A stretch of 64,000 nt of DNA from Cercospora beticola (taxonomy: Eukaryota > Ascomycota > Dothideomycetes > Mycosphaerellales > Mycosphaerellaceae), in the NCBI RefSeq assembly GCF_033473495.1, contig NC_088942.1:1984001-2048000 (forward strand), in the 5' to 3' direction. The notes below the pieces were generated by a model. It did not search any database and was not told where the DNA came from. It saw nothing but the letters and a program-made list of their open reading frames with translations. The position numbers and the translations under genes are program-made. Every line of letters starts with the position of its first letter. Position 1 is the first letter of the stretch. Below, one piece after another: positions 24,306-35,329 of the stretch.

Positions 24306-25348
24306 GATAGATAACTCTTATACGCTAGTCTACCTCTTTTAACTAGAGTAAGCAGCACGCCCTATATTTTTCGTAGGTAGAAAAGCCCTCGTACTAGTAC
24401 TCCGGCAGAAAAACTCTCTCGTATCTTTATGTTTTATAGTAAGCTCTATATAGCCTGCCGCTTCTATAGTTTCTAGTTCTCCTTAGGATAATTTATATTA
24501 TCTTAATAGTTTATTAGATCTTTTATAGTATAGTTTTCCTTAGTTGTTTCTTATATTACTAAGTACTTAGGAGCCTAATCCTCTTGCCTACTAGCTTAGA
24601 GACTCTAGCCTATATATATAGTCTTTGTCCCTATACTAGTATCTATATTAATCCTATATCTAACTCTTTCTTACTAGTTCCTAGGGTAGGTGTCTCCCTA
24701 TATAAATCCTACTTAGATTTTAACTTTCCTTAGTATCTAGTTATATAATCTATATCTAGAGAAATTCTAGTTTTTATAGAATATCTAGAATAGTAGTAGG
24801 TATCTTTATAGGTAGCTCTAAGTGTAGTATAGAGTTAGATAGCTTATATTAGATGCTCTGCCTTTAGACTTAAGGTTTCTAGAGGGCTCTAGAGTAGGGG
24901 ACTAGTCTGCCCTAGAGTCTCCTATTTAGACAAAAGGCTCCTAGTAGCTAATTGTCCTAGTATCCGTAGAGGTACTACTATTCCTTTCTTCTATTTCTAC
25001 TATCCTTACTCTTTCTTATTAAAGCCTTCCCTTAGATATACTTAGTTCCTCCTTTTTAGCCTATTTAGAGCCTAGGTTACTACTCTAGCCTCTAGACCTA
25101 TAGTAGTATTTACTACCTAGAAGAGCTATCCTATAGTCGAGTATTAGAATCTTATAGTAGTTATGCTACGCTAGCGTCGTCTTCGTATTCTTAGGAGCTC
25201 TCTAGTCTCTCTAGGTCGAAATTCTAGACTTTTTGTCGCCTTCTTCCTACCTCTATAAGTGCCTAGCCGCCCTACACTTTGCTAGTATAGCCGAAGCTAT
25301 CTGTTTCTACCTACGACTGCGTAGAGGTATATAATAGGACTTCGTAGG
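24306..25348 (-). mobile_element. 1.04-kb element with LINE-like 3' end (copy 3)
   Basis: The first roughly 160 bases (24306-24470) match the LINE 3' end and GATA tail with small indels. The remaining about 880 bp do not resemble LINE copies 1 or 2: no endonuclease or reverse transcriptase motif was found in any read-through frame, and the 5' end (near 25150-25345) is CpG-richer. A 15-bp duplication, CTAATATAATTAATA, flanks it, so it moved as one unit by LINE-type insertion. It is either a non-autonomous element using the LINE machinery or a rearranged LINE. RIP-mutated. Confidence 0.75.
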
Positions 25349-25363
25349 CTAATATAATTAATA

Positions 25364-25442
25364 CGGTTAGTTCCTACTTATTATCTCTACTTCTACTACG
25401 TTATACCTATCCGACGAGTACCTACGAGAATATAATTCAAAA
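25364..25442 (+). repeat. Copia 3' LTR, second part
   Basis: 79 bp completing the 3' LTR (151 + 79 = 230 bp, the same as the 5' LTR). TTATC follows at 25443-25447, matching the base run before the 5' LTR (8261-8265). Confidence 0.82.
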
Positions 25443-27180
25443 TTATCTTTAGTTACTATAAAAGTTACTAGTATTCCTTCTATATTACTTATTAGTAATA
25501 AACTAGTTAGAGGTTTCCGATTATACTTTATTAATATTTAACTAGGTAGTAATAGACGTTCGTATAGTAGTAATTAGAGCCTCTAATAACTCGTAGTTAC
25601 CTAGTAGTACTACTTAATATTCTGCCCTATCTTAGTAAGTAAGAATAAGCTAGTTTATTATATTAGTATTATACTAGAGTAAGATTAGTAGTCTAGGCTT
25701 AATAGTTATTAGGTTATTATATATAGTTTAGAAATATTAAATTAGCGTCTCGTCGGAGTTATTATAGTAAACCTTAGTTAGAGTAGTATTACGCTATTCT
25801 AATTAGTATTCTAGCTTTAAGTTATACGTTTCGAAGGTATCTTAGATTAGTTAGTATACTTAATTAAAAGTTATAGAGATAGGTATAATCTGTCGCTCCT
25901 ATAGTTCCTCTACTTTTCTAGTAAGTATAGTATATATAATATCCTTATAGCTTAATAGTAGTATACGTAGCTAGTTATAGCGCTTATTAAACTAAATTAG
26001 GTAGGTTACTAGTATCTTATATTTAGCCTCGGAATACTTCTTCTAATTAGTATAAAGCTTATTAAAGTTTGTCGTAGCCTTACTTTTATTAAACTCTAGA
26101 ATTATAGTAGTTTATCTTAGATTACTAGTAGAGTTTTAGTTCTAGCTAGAGTATTCGTTCTAAGGAGTATAGGTAGAGTTACTAGTCGGTAGTAGAATTA
26201 GTTCTTAGCTTCTAAGAACTAGTTATTCCGGTAGATTCTTAGAGTTAATTATATCGCTACTTACTAGTAGTACTAGTATCGCTATCGTTACTAGCTTTAG
26301 TACTAGTAAACTAGTCGCTTATCTCGAGGCTAATCGCTCCTTATATTAGTAAGACTATTATAGTTTAGTAGCTCGCTAAGAGCTATAAATTAATCGTTTA
26401 TAAAAGCTAAGAGTATTATATTATCGCTTTACCTTGTCTTCTAGCTAGAGTTAGTATTCTTCTAGTTCTAGCACTTATCTAATATATATTACTAGAGTTT
26501 ATTTAGTAATTAAAACGAGAACTCCTTAGTAGCGTAGTATATTAATTAGTTCGTAGAGTAATCGCCTATTAGTTACCTCCTATTACTTGCTAGTAAGGTA
26601 GCTAAAAGTATCTATAGCTTCTTTAAATAGCGCTCTATTATAATAAAAGGTAAGGTTATTAAGGAAACGTACGATCTAATTATAGATAACTTCTAGCGTT
26701 ACTTAATTATCTAGTTCGGTATACTTCTAGTTATTAGTATTAATAAGGCTACTAAACTTCTATAGCTTCTCTAGTAGTACTAATATTATTATAGTATCGT
26801 TATTACTATATATATATATATATAGTATAGTATTATAGCTACTCGGAGGTCCTAATAATACTATATATAGGTAATTCTCTTTCGTATAGTTAATAGTTCG
26901 TACTATAGATATTAAATTAACTAAAGGACGTAGGTTTTAGTATCCCTATTAGTAGCTATATATCTAAGATACTATACTAGACATAGTTTCGCTAAGAATT
27001 AGCCGTAATTAGAAGTTAATTAAGGTCCTAACGATACTATATATAGGTTTAATCTCGTTCTAATTACGCTCTTCTAGCTAGCTAATTTACGTAAGAATTA
27101 ATAAAGAACTTATACTAATTAGTATAGGTAGGCTCCTCTATAGAGAGTATTCGATTAAGTGTTAAAGTCGGTATAATAAA
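25443..27180. other. Unassigned RIP-mutated repeat remnant
   Basis: About 1.7 kb with the same CpA/TpG loss as the elements to its left, but with more CpG than the copia or LINE parts. It contains two imperfect copies of GTCCTAAYRATACTATATATAGG (about 26850 and 27028) and an AT microsatellite near 26810-26830. No recognisable transposon domain was found in the frames I read. It is probably the old repeat into which the copia element inserted. Confidence 0.55.
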
Positions 27181-28771
27181 GATGTCTAATTCTATAGAAG
27201 GTAGCGAACGAGCTGGCTCTATATACTACTGCCGGAACGGAAGAACCGGCAGTTAGGGCTAATTCCGGTTCATGCGAGGTGGCTACTATGCCATGCCAAT
27301 CCGACAGATGGAAATTCTACTGGAATGAGAGTGAGTGATGGTGGTAGAATCTGTTTGGAAAAGAGAAAGTGTTGTTGAGCAATATATATCGCAGAAGAAG
27401 AGGGAGTTCTTTATACTCCTCCCTGATTATTAGATCTCCTGACTGACCAGCGAATACACTACGACGGTGGTATACGAGTTCTTGTCGGCCCGGCATAGCT
27501 TCATGTTGTCCATTCATGCTCACATCGAGCTACATTGCTCGCTCGGACCCCAGTTGCAAATCCATTTGCCTTGAATATATCGGCTGCTCAATGGTAGGCG
27601 ATCACTCGCAATGTTGCCGTGTCGATCCTTTAGGACATCACATCGTTCAGAGAGAGATCTCTTTCTCATTGCCCAGCTTTTGAAGTTGCTCAAGCCCAGC
27701 GTTTGAAGTCGCTCAATTGCAGAGGATGTATTCAAAACTCCCCAAATCATCTATAGAAAAGCCTTAAGGGTATGCTGCGGTACATTGCGCAGAAGCCAAT
27801 AAACTCCGGCACGAAGGTGATGATCGTGCAATACAGTACAGTTGTTAGTTAGTCTAGCCCGTCGGATCATTGAAAGATACGACACCTGATCACTATGTGG
27901 TCTGTCCTTTTCTTCTTCCTCTTTCTCTGTTCATGCAGTCTGTTGCATGCTTACGGATAAGCATTCGTGATCTGACCCCGCTCAACGAGTCGAATGTGAT
28001 GCTTCCTCATGCAATTCTCATCTGCCACACGTCAATGTGCAACCTCTTCCTGATATGCACATAAGCTGAGGTCGTAGAAGACATAGACGGGACCAGTCTA
28101 GAACCGCTATATCCCCGGGACAGGTCCTCGGCCCGATTCCTCTACGACACGATAGTCACGATATAATGTTCGCGCGTCGCGCGAACCACGCTTTTGGCGC
28201 TTTTACGGTCCGGTATAAGAGTTCTCGCATCGTACACGATGTCCATTGGGAAACTTATTTGATATCTGTTTGTTGCGGCATCGAAGCATGAAAGCAGCTC
28301 CAGACTACGATGAATGAGAAACTGCTTTCAATTGTTACAATGTTGAGGTGCTCGTTCGGTGGATGTTTTCGTTCAGGTCCTAAATGTGCTATATCCTGAC
28401 TCTGAGGTCTTTGGTGGTCAATTTACCCTTAATTCCTTAGTTTGATATAGCAGAGCGACGGGCGGCCGGGTTAGGGGTAGCGTTCTGGAATGAAATGGAT
28501 GAGGCCTCGAAGATCACGCTTGCTTGAGGATCAGAACATGCAATCTCGTAGACAAAATGAGAGCAGTATCTCCGGTAACTTGCACAGCATCAGATCGACG
28601 TTGTTGCGAGGCGGTAGCTGTGGACAGAGAGATTGCCCACTCACGATGAAGTTAGATGCCAAGAAATGCCGAGAAATATGCTCAAACGTCAGTATTGCGA
28701 TCTTCCTCAAAACGCTGTGATCGTTCTCTACTGGATATACCTATATCCTTGGGAAGCTGTCAATATGGTCG
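27181..28771. other. Intergenic DNA beside the RIP boundary
   Basis: Normal-composition DNA between the repeat block and the DPP IV gene. CpA and TpG reappear here within a few tens of bases. Short minus-strand ORFs at 27317-27523 and 27520-27750 overlap by four bases but show no motif, signal peptide or codon bias I can rely on. A 19-bp near-palindrome sits at 28168-28186. I see no convincing gene. Confidence 0.6.
28168..28186. repeat. GC-rich 9-bp inverted repeat
   Basis: GTTCGCGCG, one base (T), CGCGCGAAC: a perfect 9-bp stem around a single central base, in otherwise unremarkable intergenic DNA. Its role is unknown. Confidence 0.85.
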
Positions 28772-31251
28772 CTACTGCTCTCCCACAAGGCTCCTCTTCT
28801 TCAGCCACTGATGAGTCTGCTCGACCAGATCCGTCTTCCTCTGCTTCTCATCCCATAGCCTCTTAGTCAGATACTTGTACAGCCAAGCATTCGCTCCGTT
28901 GTACACGATACTGTGATCGCTGTCTGTGAAGGCCATCATTTGGAATTTCTCTGGGCTGACACCTTCGCTGACGAGGAGGTCGACGAGAGCTGCGGCGTTT
29001 TGATACTATAAGTCACAAACAAATCAGCAACTTTCATAGATTCGGTTGAGGGGCGTGGAGAGACTTGCATGTACATTGTCGTCACCTTTGATCGTAGTTA
29101 GCAGATCATCCAAGAACATTAGAGATAATTTGAGGAAAACTTACCCAATCCATGAAGTAATCCAAACCCTCCCCGAGCATTTTTGAATCCATCGGCCTTC
29201 CTGACTGCAGTCTCATTGTACCCAGCCGGATTCTGCTCATAGGTCTTCATATACCGTTCCGTGTACATCGAATCGTAGAATCGCCAATCACTGACAGGCG
29301 CAACGATCAAGCCGAAAGAGAAGACATCGGAATCGGCCTCGAGGACCTTGGCTGTCAAATACCCACCAAACGACCACCCAAACATTCCGATACGTTCCGC
29401 ATCAATGAACGAATTTTGAGCGATCAACTGCTGAGCTGCCCAGATCTGATCCTGAGGTTCAAGACGTCCGAGGTGGTTAGTGACTGTGCTACGGAAAGCT
29501 CGACCTTTGTAGCCTGTTCCGCGGTTGTCGATTGTGTAGGTGATGTATTCCAGTTCTGGGTCCGAAGAAATGTAAGCGCGCCAGGCGAGAGTTTGGAAGC
29601 GCTTGGAGACTTCTTGGGCACCAGGGCCGCCGTAGGGGGTGAAGAGGACTGGGTATTTCTTGCTTGGGTCGAAGTTGGGTGGGAGGCGTTGCATGACGTT
29701 GAGGGTGAAGCCTTCGGGGTGGGAGAGTTCGAAGTAGGTGATGTTTGGGAGGTGAAGTTGAGAGATGTTGCGGACTAGAGCTTCGTTGCTGACGAGGGTG
29801 GAAAGTGGTTCGGAGGTGTTCGTGGCGTAGACCTCTTGGTATGGGACGTCTGGGCCTTGGTAGGAGAGGATATAGTAGTCGCCGCCGCTCGAGAACGATG
29901 CAGACCAGTATGCGTCCACAGTGTCATCAACGATAGCCTTCTTCTCCCGAGTAGCATAGTTGATCGAGTAAACGTGGCGTTCAGTGCTGTGGTGCTCGGT
30001 AGAAGTATAGTAAATCAGATTCCGAGCAGTGTCAACCTTGAGGATCGCAACAACTTCCCACTCGCCAGAAGTCAATTGCACAGGCTCGCCGCCAGACGTC
30101 GAATGCAGATAGATGTGCATCCAGCCGCTCTCATCGGACAGATCGATGTAGTACGAATCGCTGCTGGAGTTGCTGTAAGTGCCAGTGCTGTTGCCTCCGC
30201 TGATTGAGCCAATGTACTGAATGGCCTGGCTGTTGTCCAACCAGCCGTCTGTGCCATCTCGCTCTCGAACGACTTCAGATGTCTTCGCCACGGGGTCGAC
30301 CACGACGTGTTTGTCTTGGTCTTGCACGCGATTGAAAGCTCGGTAGACGACTGCGGAATGCTCATCAGTGATCCAGGCAACTTCGCCAACGACAGTGTCG
30401 TTAGCTGAGAAAGCAGTAATTGGCACTTCGGAGTACTCCTTGGTGGCCACATCGAGAATGTTGAACTGCACAGTGGGATTCGTTGTGCCGACCTTGGGAT
30501 ATCTGAGATCCAGCTCTCGTGGGTACGGAGGAGCCACATCTTGATTGTCCATGTAGTAGGGAATTGTGAAAGTCCCCACTCCAGTCTCGTTGAAGCTCAA
30601 GAACGCAACGAAGGCACTATCTGGCGAGAACCAGAATGTCTTGCGTGCTCCAAATATCTCTTCCTCGTACACCCAGTCTGGGATACCATTGAATTGATCT
30701 GGACCACCATTCTCTGTGATCCTGCTGACCTCGCCGTTGTCATGAATGTAGAGGTCGTTGCCACGCACGAATGCAATGGCACTGCCAGTTGGCGCGAACT
30801 CTGCATAGATGATGTCCCCCACTTGGTCTGCAACAAGTGGTGTTGTCTCTCCACTGGCCACGTCCTGTACGAGATAATCGGCGAAGTACGAGTATCTGTA
30901 TTGCTTCGTGTAGTTCACTGCCCATAATACGCGCTCTTGATCTGGACTGATCCAGTACTCGTGATAGTCCTCAGGCACACGATCTGCTGCGACAAACACG
31001 CTGGAGTTGCCTGTTACGATGTTCTCAAGGACGAGCGAGCCATTCGCAACAGTGACGAATGAGCCATCCTGCTCGCCTGAAATCCAGCTCACGGTTTGCG
31101 AGGTCGCGCGATTGAGGGCGGTCGGCGTGGTCTCGTTGTAGGTAAGCCGTCTCTCGCCGTTTCCTAGCGGTTGTCTCGGCTGTCGGGGTGGATCGATGGC
31201 AGCTGTGAGTGAGAGCAGCGCGCCGAACGACAGGAGCTTTGTCAATGCCAT
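28772..31251 (-). CDS. Secreted dipeptidyl-peptidase IV (prolyl dipeptidase, S9B)
   Basis: A serine peptidase that removes X-Pro or X-Ala dipeptides from peptide N-termini outside the cell. Three exons give 785 residues: 31251-29145, 29085-29069 (only 17 nt) and 29005-28772. Intron 1 (29144-29086, 59 nt) is GT-AG with a CTAAC branch site. Intron 2 (29068-29006, 63 nt) starts GC. Spliced frames join to GLGDDNVHYQNAAAL, the expected family sequence. A signal peptide is at residues 1-18, and the N-terminal beta-propeller carries the dipeptide-anchoring VYEEEIFG near residue 194. The catalytic Ser is in GWSFGGY near 625, the Asp in GDDNVH at about 705, and the His in DSDHS at 739, so the triad is complete. 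There is no transmembrane anchor, unlike vacuolar DPAP B, so secretion is likely (A. fumigatus DppIV type). Confidence 0.93.
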
Positions 31252-33055
31252 CGTTGGCTGCTTTAGAAGAAGACAGCAACAGAGAGAATATGAAGCAACA
31301 AACCTCTATTACCTACTCTCCCGGGGCGTCCTGTGGCTCCCCATCATATAAAGGTTACCTTTTGGCGATCTGCACGACAGTACCACGATGCCGTCACGCG
31401 AGGAGCAATCAGTTTTGCGTATCCCGCTCTGCGATGGACCCATATCTCTTTCTGCCACCAACCAGCTTCAGAAGATAGAAGATGGACTATCTCTGCAAAG
31501 TCTTGTTCGTGCTCTTGGCCCTCGTCTTTGCGATGTTACCTTCTTGATTAAGCCACAAAAAGTCTTGGTAGGGATGATCCGCGACCCGCGCACAGGCTTG
31601 GCCGCGTGCGGAGCTCGGCTTGCTTGCTCGAAGAGTATACGAAGAGACGGACATGCTTGGCTGCACGCGGATACTGGACGCTTGTTCGCGGTTGTATGAT
31701 GTGGCGGAGATTTTGTTCATCGCATAGTCAGCTTCCTGTTACGATGATGATGTTGTGCTTATCCATGGAGCGATCGCCCGTGACAGCGTGCATGGGAAGC
31801 CTGGTAAAGCACGGACCCTCGCCAGTGTTGGATCTGTGAGGATGAGTTCCACAGAGTTGAAGGCAATGGAGAATATGTTCGATACTTCTCCTGTATTCTC
31901 AAATGCACTCTTCCATACTGCCTCATTTGAACAGCTGTGCCAAATATCAGACGTGGGAGCAGAAAGTACTGTGGTTCAGACAAGCTCAAAGAGCTCGCTG
32001 AATCCAGCGCCTCTGACTTGGTGGCTGCAAAATGGGTACCGTACGTATATAAGGATTGACGAAAGAGAACCAGAGACGTCGACTTCCATCTGCTCAGGTC
32101 GAAGACAGCACGTCGACCCAACGGGCAGGTCCTCAAACCAAAATTCGACATGGCAAATGTCCTGTCGATGGAGAGCCTTTCCTCATGCCTCTTAATCGAT
32201 AGTCAACACTGCAGGAGCGCCTCGCTGTCCGATGTGATTGCAAGTACGACCATCACAGCTGATCTCCTTACCTTGTGAACTTCCAGCTGGCTTTAACTCT
32301 TGATTTGCAGGACCGACATCTGCGAAGCCTGGTATATCCGGCTCAACGATGTGCCTGAAGCATTTATCGTCCTTGCTGCTGCTGGCTACTCGCCCGAACA
32401 CCGACCGCCCTTTCCTTTGCGTGCCAGCGAAATGCCTCAGGCCCACGGCAGATCTGGGCTCGCTCTTCTCACCGAGATCCACGTCGGACTTCAGCTCGCA
32501 GGGACCACCTCAGGAGATATAGCCGGAATTCCGGAAATCAATTTGGCATGAACATCACCCCATTCTTGGGCACAACAGTACACCAGAAATGCGGAAGCAA
32601 ATTGATGAGATGTGTCTGATGGGGTTTGGGTGACCGCAAAACCAGCCAATTGGCTCATGAACTATCTGTCCAAAGTCTGGCCAGCTCAGAAGAGAAGTGG
32701 AATGACGGTATGCGCCGGTATGGGCAGTCGACAATGCGGGATATATACGACCGTTGGCCATGGAACCGGTTCCTGATGCTCCGGTCGGGTACTAATTGCT
32801 CTTTACGCACCGACTTCGTGTGTTCTAGCCCGCTAGATGCACTTAAGCGAATGCAGGCCGAGGCAGATTGACGACGTGGTCTGCGGACACAAGACCGAGA
32901 TGCTTCAATTAGGGTCCTGGCCTGGATGGAACGGAGGGTTCCTTGCGCGATCTGTCTCGCTCTTCACTTTCGCTCAAGTGATTCAACATACCAAGTCGTT
33001 GGACGACACATCACATAGTGGAGGGAATCAGCTGGAACTGATCTGAGGAGCCACG
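31252..33055. other. Intergenic region, DPP IV to F-box-like gene 1
   Basis: 1.8 kb between divergent genes, holding both promoters. Short overlapping ORFs occur on both strands without domain, repeat or splice support. I see no further gene. Confidence 0.6.
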
Positions 33056-33703
33056 ATGCCGGCAACCAATATCTTCTCGCTTCCCGGAGAACTCAGGAAC
33101 AAGATTTGGCGCGAACTGGTGCTCTCCGGTGGCGACCTTGCTGTCGAAGCTCTTTGCAGATCTGAAGTGCAGAAGCTGCATCAGCCTGCTGTAGCGTTCG
33201 TGTGCAAGCAGATTCGGAACGAGGCCCTCAGCATCTACTACTCTGAGAATAGCTGGTTCCTTGGCAAGATAGGATACCATCATCCCAAGCATGTAAAGAT
33301 GTACGATTTCGACATTCGCATCTCTCGATGGAACGAACTGCTCGGACCCTACGTCAGATATCTTGCCCGCCTGAGTATGGGAGTCGATGGGCGATGCTAT
33401 GCGTGGAACGACCAGGGCCTAGCAGATGATGCCAGATATGAGATATGTGTTGTTCGCAAGGGACAACTGCACTTCGAGAGGAATGGCGAACCGAGATGTA
33501 CTTGCCGTTTGAAGAGTGGTGTGGAAATGCAGGCCACAAGAGATGGTGCTGTGCTCCTCGAACTGGTGAAAGAGTACAGTGATTCGTATCGCGATAATGT
33601 ACATGAATGCTTCTGTCGCCAATGTGGCAAGAGCAGGCTGGAGAAATTCGGCCGCTCAGACGCCACGCACCTACCTCTGTGGGAGGATATCGCGACCTGC
33701 TAG
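33056..33703 (+). CDS. F-box-like / 2EXR-type protein, paralogue 1
   Basis: 215 residues in one exon. The N-terminus IFSLPGELRNKIWRELV resembles the degenerate F-box-like 'LPxELRNxIY' module that is widely expanded in Dothideomycetes. It is followed by VCKQIRNEALSIYYSEN, which in this family marks the second half of the fold. The C-terminal half has spaced cysteines (CTC near residue 149, then CFCRQCGK near 184-191) that could form a small zinc site. F-box proteins act as substrate adaptors of SCF ubiquitin ligases, but these short fungal forms are uncharacterised. The start is the first ATG of the frame, directly before the conserved module. A paralogue with the same architecture lies 1.6 kb downstream on the same strand. 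Confidence 0.82.
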   Translation: MPATNIFSLPGELRNKIWRELVLSGGDLAVEALCRSEVQKLHQPAVAFVCKQIRNEALSIYYSENSWFLGKIGYHHPKHVKMYDFDIRISRWNELLGPYVRYLARLSMGVDGRCYAWNDQGLADDARYEICVVRKGQLHFERNGEPRCTCRLKSGVEMQATRDGAVLLELVKEYSDSYRDNVHECFCRQCGKSRLEKFGRSDATHLPLWEDIATC

Positions 33704-35329
33704 AGTGGCAATTTGCAAGCAGACCTTTGGTCTCCCGAGAGGTCCATCGGAGCTGGCCCATTAAGTCAGATCATATCCGCCGCTCATCTTTGCCAATGGT
33801 GTGCTCTAGGCCACTGTGACGGTTGATTGCAATCGCGCTCGCGATGCATTGTCCATCCAGCGCCCTGCGCGTACAGCAATTGAACGAGCTCCGGCTGAGG
33901 CGCTGTCGAAATCCTGCAGTGTGGACGCCCGTGCCTGTAGCCATTGTCATTCAGCATGGCTACAAACCTCTTGTTTCCCTAGGATCGGCAAGCTGGACAT
34001 CCATGAGTAGCGTCCTTCGCTACTTTATCCTCGAAACTATTGCCGCTCCTTCAGTAGCGAAGAGGATCATGCCGAACAGTCGCGAATCGCTTGACACGAC
34101 TTGAGCCAAGCACCTTGTCCCCAGGCGGAAGCGAACATTGTAAGCATACATCCAAGCCCTTCTACCGCGCGAGACCTCCCTTCCTGTTCATCGCTGCTCC
34201 GACTTTAAAGCCGGTATTGTGACCGGTTCACCGTCCAGAGGGAGTGCCGGAAAACTCCAATCCGACTCGAACACTCCGGCTTCATCATGCCTCTCGAACC
34301 ATAGGACACGCTTGGTGCCTTGATGCTCAGACAGGACTACAGATCTACGATACTTCAGAGACATGAATCCATGCAACAGTCTTTCTGACTATGAGATCCT
34401 GTCCGCAGCTCATCCGTTGAACTCTGCTTGGAACTAGGTCGCGTCGAATTTTCCGAGCATTTACTTGGCCTACAGCTTTCTCCAAGCGCAATGCCAGATC
34501 AATGCTATGTGGGCTGGCCGAGGGCGAGGGCATGTCTTTGCGGCCTGTCAGAGAGATGAATTATTGCTGATGCTTCTTTGATTCCTGAAGAAGACATCCG
34601 GCCAAGCTGCTTCAACACAGTCACGATGGCCAGCTGACAATCAATTGGAGACATATGAATCTCAACAGGAGCTCTCCAGTTGTAGGAGCAGATACAAAGC
34701 CAAAAAAAAAACCCCCCTGGATATTGGTGTCATGGCATATAGATGGAAGGTCTGAGACACCTACATCTCCTGCTGATGTCTCCATATGCAAAACGTGGCA
34801 CAATGCTGAGCTAAACATTGGCGTGATGGTCGGCAGGCAACAGGTTGAGGAGAGCTAGATCTTTTGCCAGTGTCTCCGCTTGGAGAATGTGATACAAATC
34901 CGGGTTGGCTGACTATACTCGAGGAGATACCCTGGGCGCTCGACACGAAGGCCGATCATCTCTGACGCTACACCGACTGTACGAGCCATTATACTGCTCC
35001 AGTGCGTGGCTACTGACAGGATGCCATTGCGGCGGGTCGGGTGAGATGTCCAGCGGCCTCTCCTTCAGTTTTCCTACGTGATGGATCATATGAGGTTGCA
35101 AGTGAGCACTGGTGGGCCCCATGCCGACATCGATGCCAAGACGCTAACCCAGCCACTTCCGGTCGCTGCCTATTCACGTATCAGTTTGTTTGGTACTTTG
35201 TGCCTGACTAACAACTTGTTTACATTGGATCTCGTATATTCGAAGCCGCCATCTCATTGTCGCAAGGTCGAAACAGCTCCGCCAATCGAAACATAGACTC
35301 ATCTCGAGTCGCCAGCCCTCAGCTTCACG
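33704..35329. other. Intergenic region between F-box-like paralogues
   Basis: 1.6 kb with only short overlapping ORFs lacking recognisable motifs. A run of nine A followed by six C lies near 34700-34716. I see no third paralogue fragment. Confidence 0.6.

Larger units (their letters stand above)
8266..25442 (+). mobile_element. Ty1/copia retrotransposon, split by three LINE-type insertions
   Basis: The copia parts are 8266-8355, 13426-18671, 23801-24305 and 25364-25442; everything between is later insertions. Both LTRs add up to 230 bp once the insertions are removed. A primer-binding site follows the 5' LTR at 13566-13580. Reading through RIP stops, the plus strand gives a gag-pre-integrase motif (ILKNILFVPSLGVNLVS, near 15365-15415), a copia-type reverse transcriptase (VNLISSKWVFNIKR near 17340, QVDINNIFTKS near 17545, YIDNILIIV near 17800) and an RNase H end (DNQVALTLI near 18590) that resumes across the LINE insertion at 23801 (EYILTKEIVTNSLTKP). 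TTATC flanks both sides as a candidate 5-bp duplication. The element is dead through RIP stops and insertions. Confidence 0.88.

Noticed and set aside
27317..27750. Two overlapping minus-strand ORFs next to the repeat block
   Set aside because: No motif, signal peptide or splice sites joining them.
34690..34720. A9C6 homopolymer run
   Set aside because: A simple-sequence tract without flanking duplication or element features.
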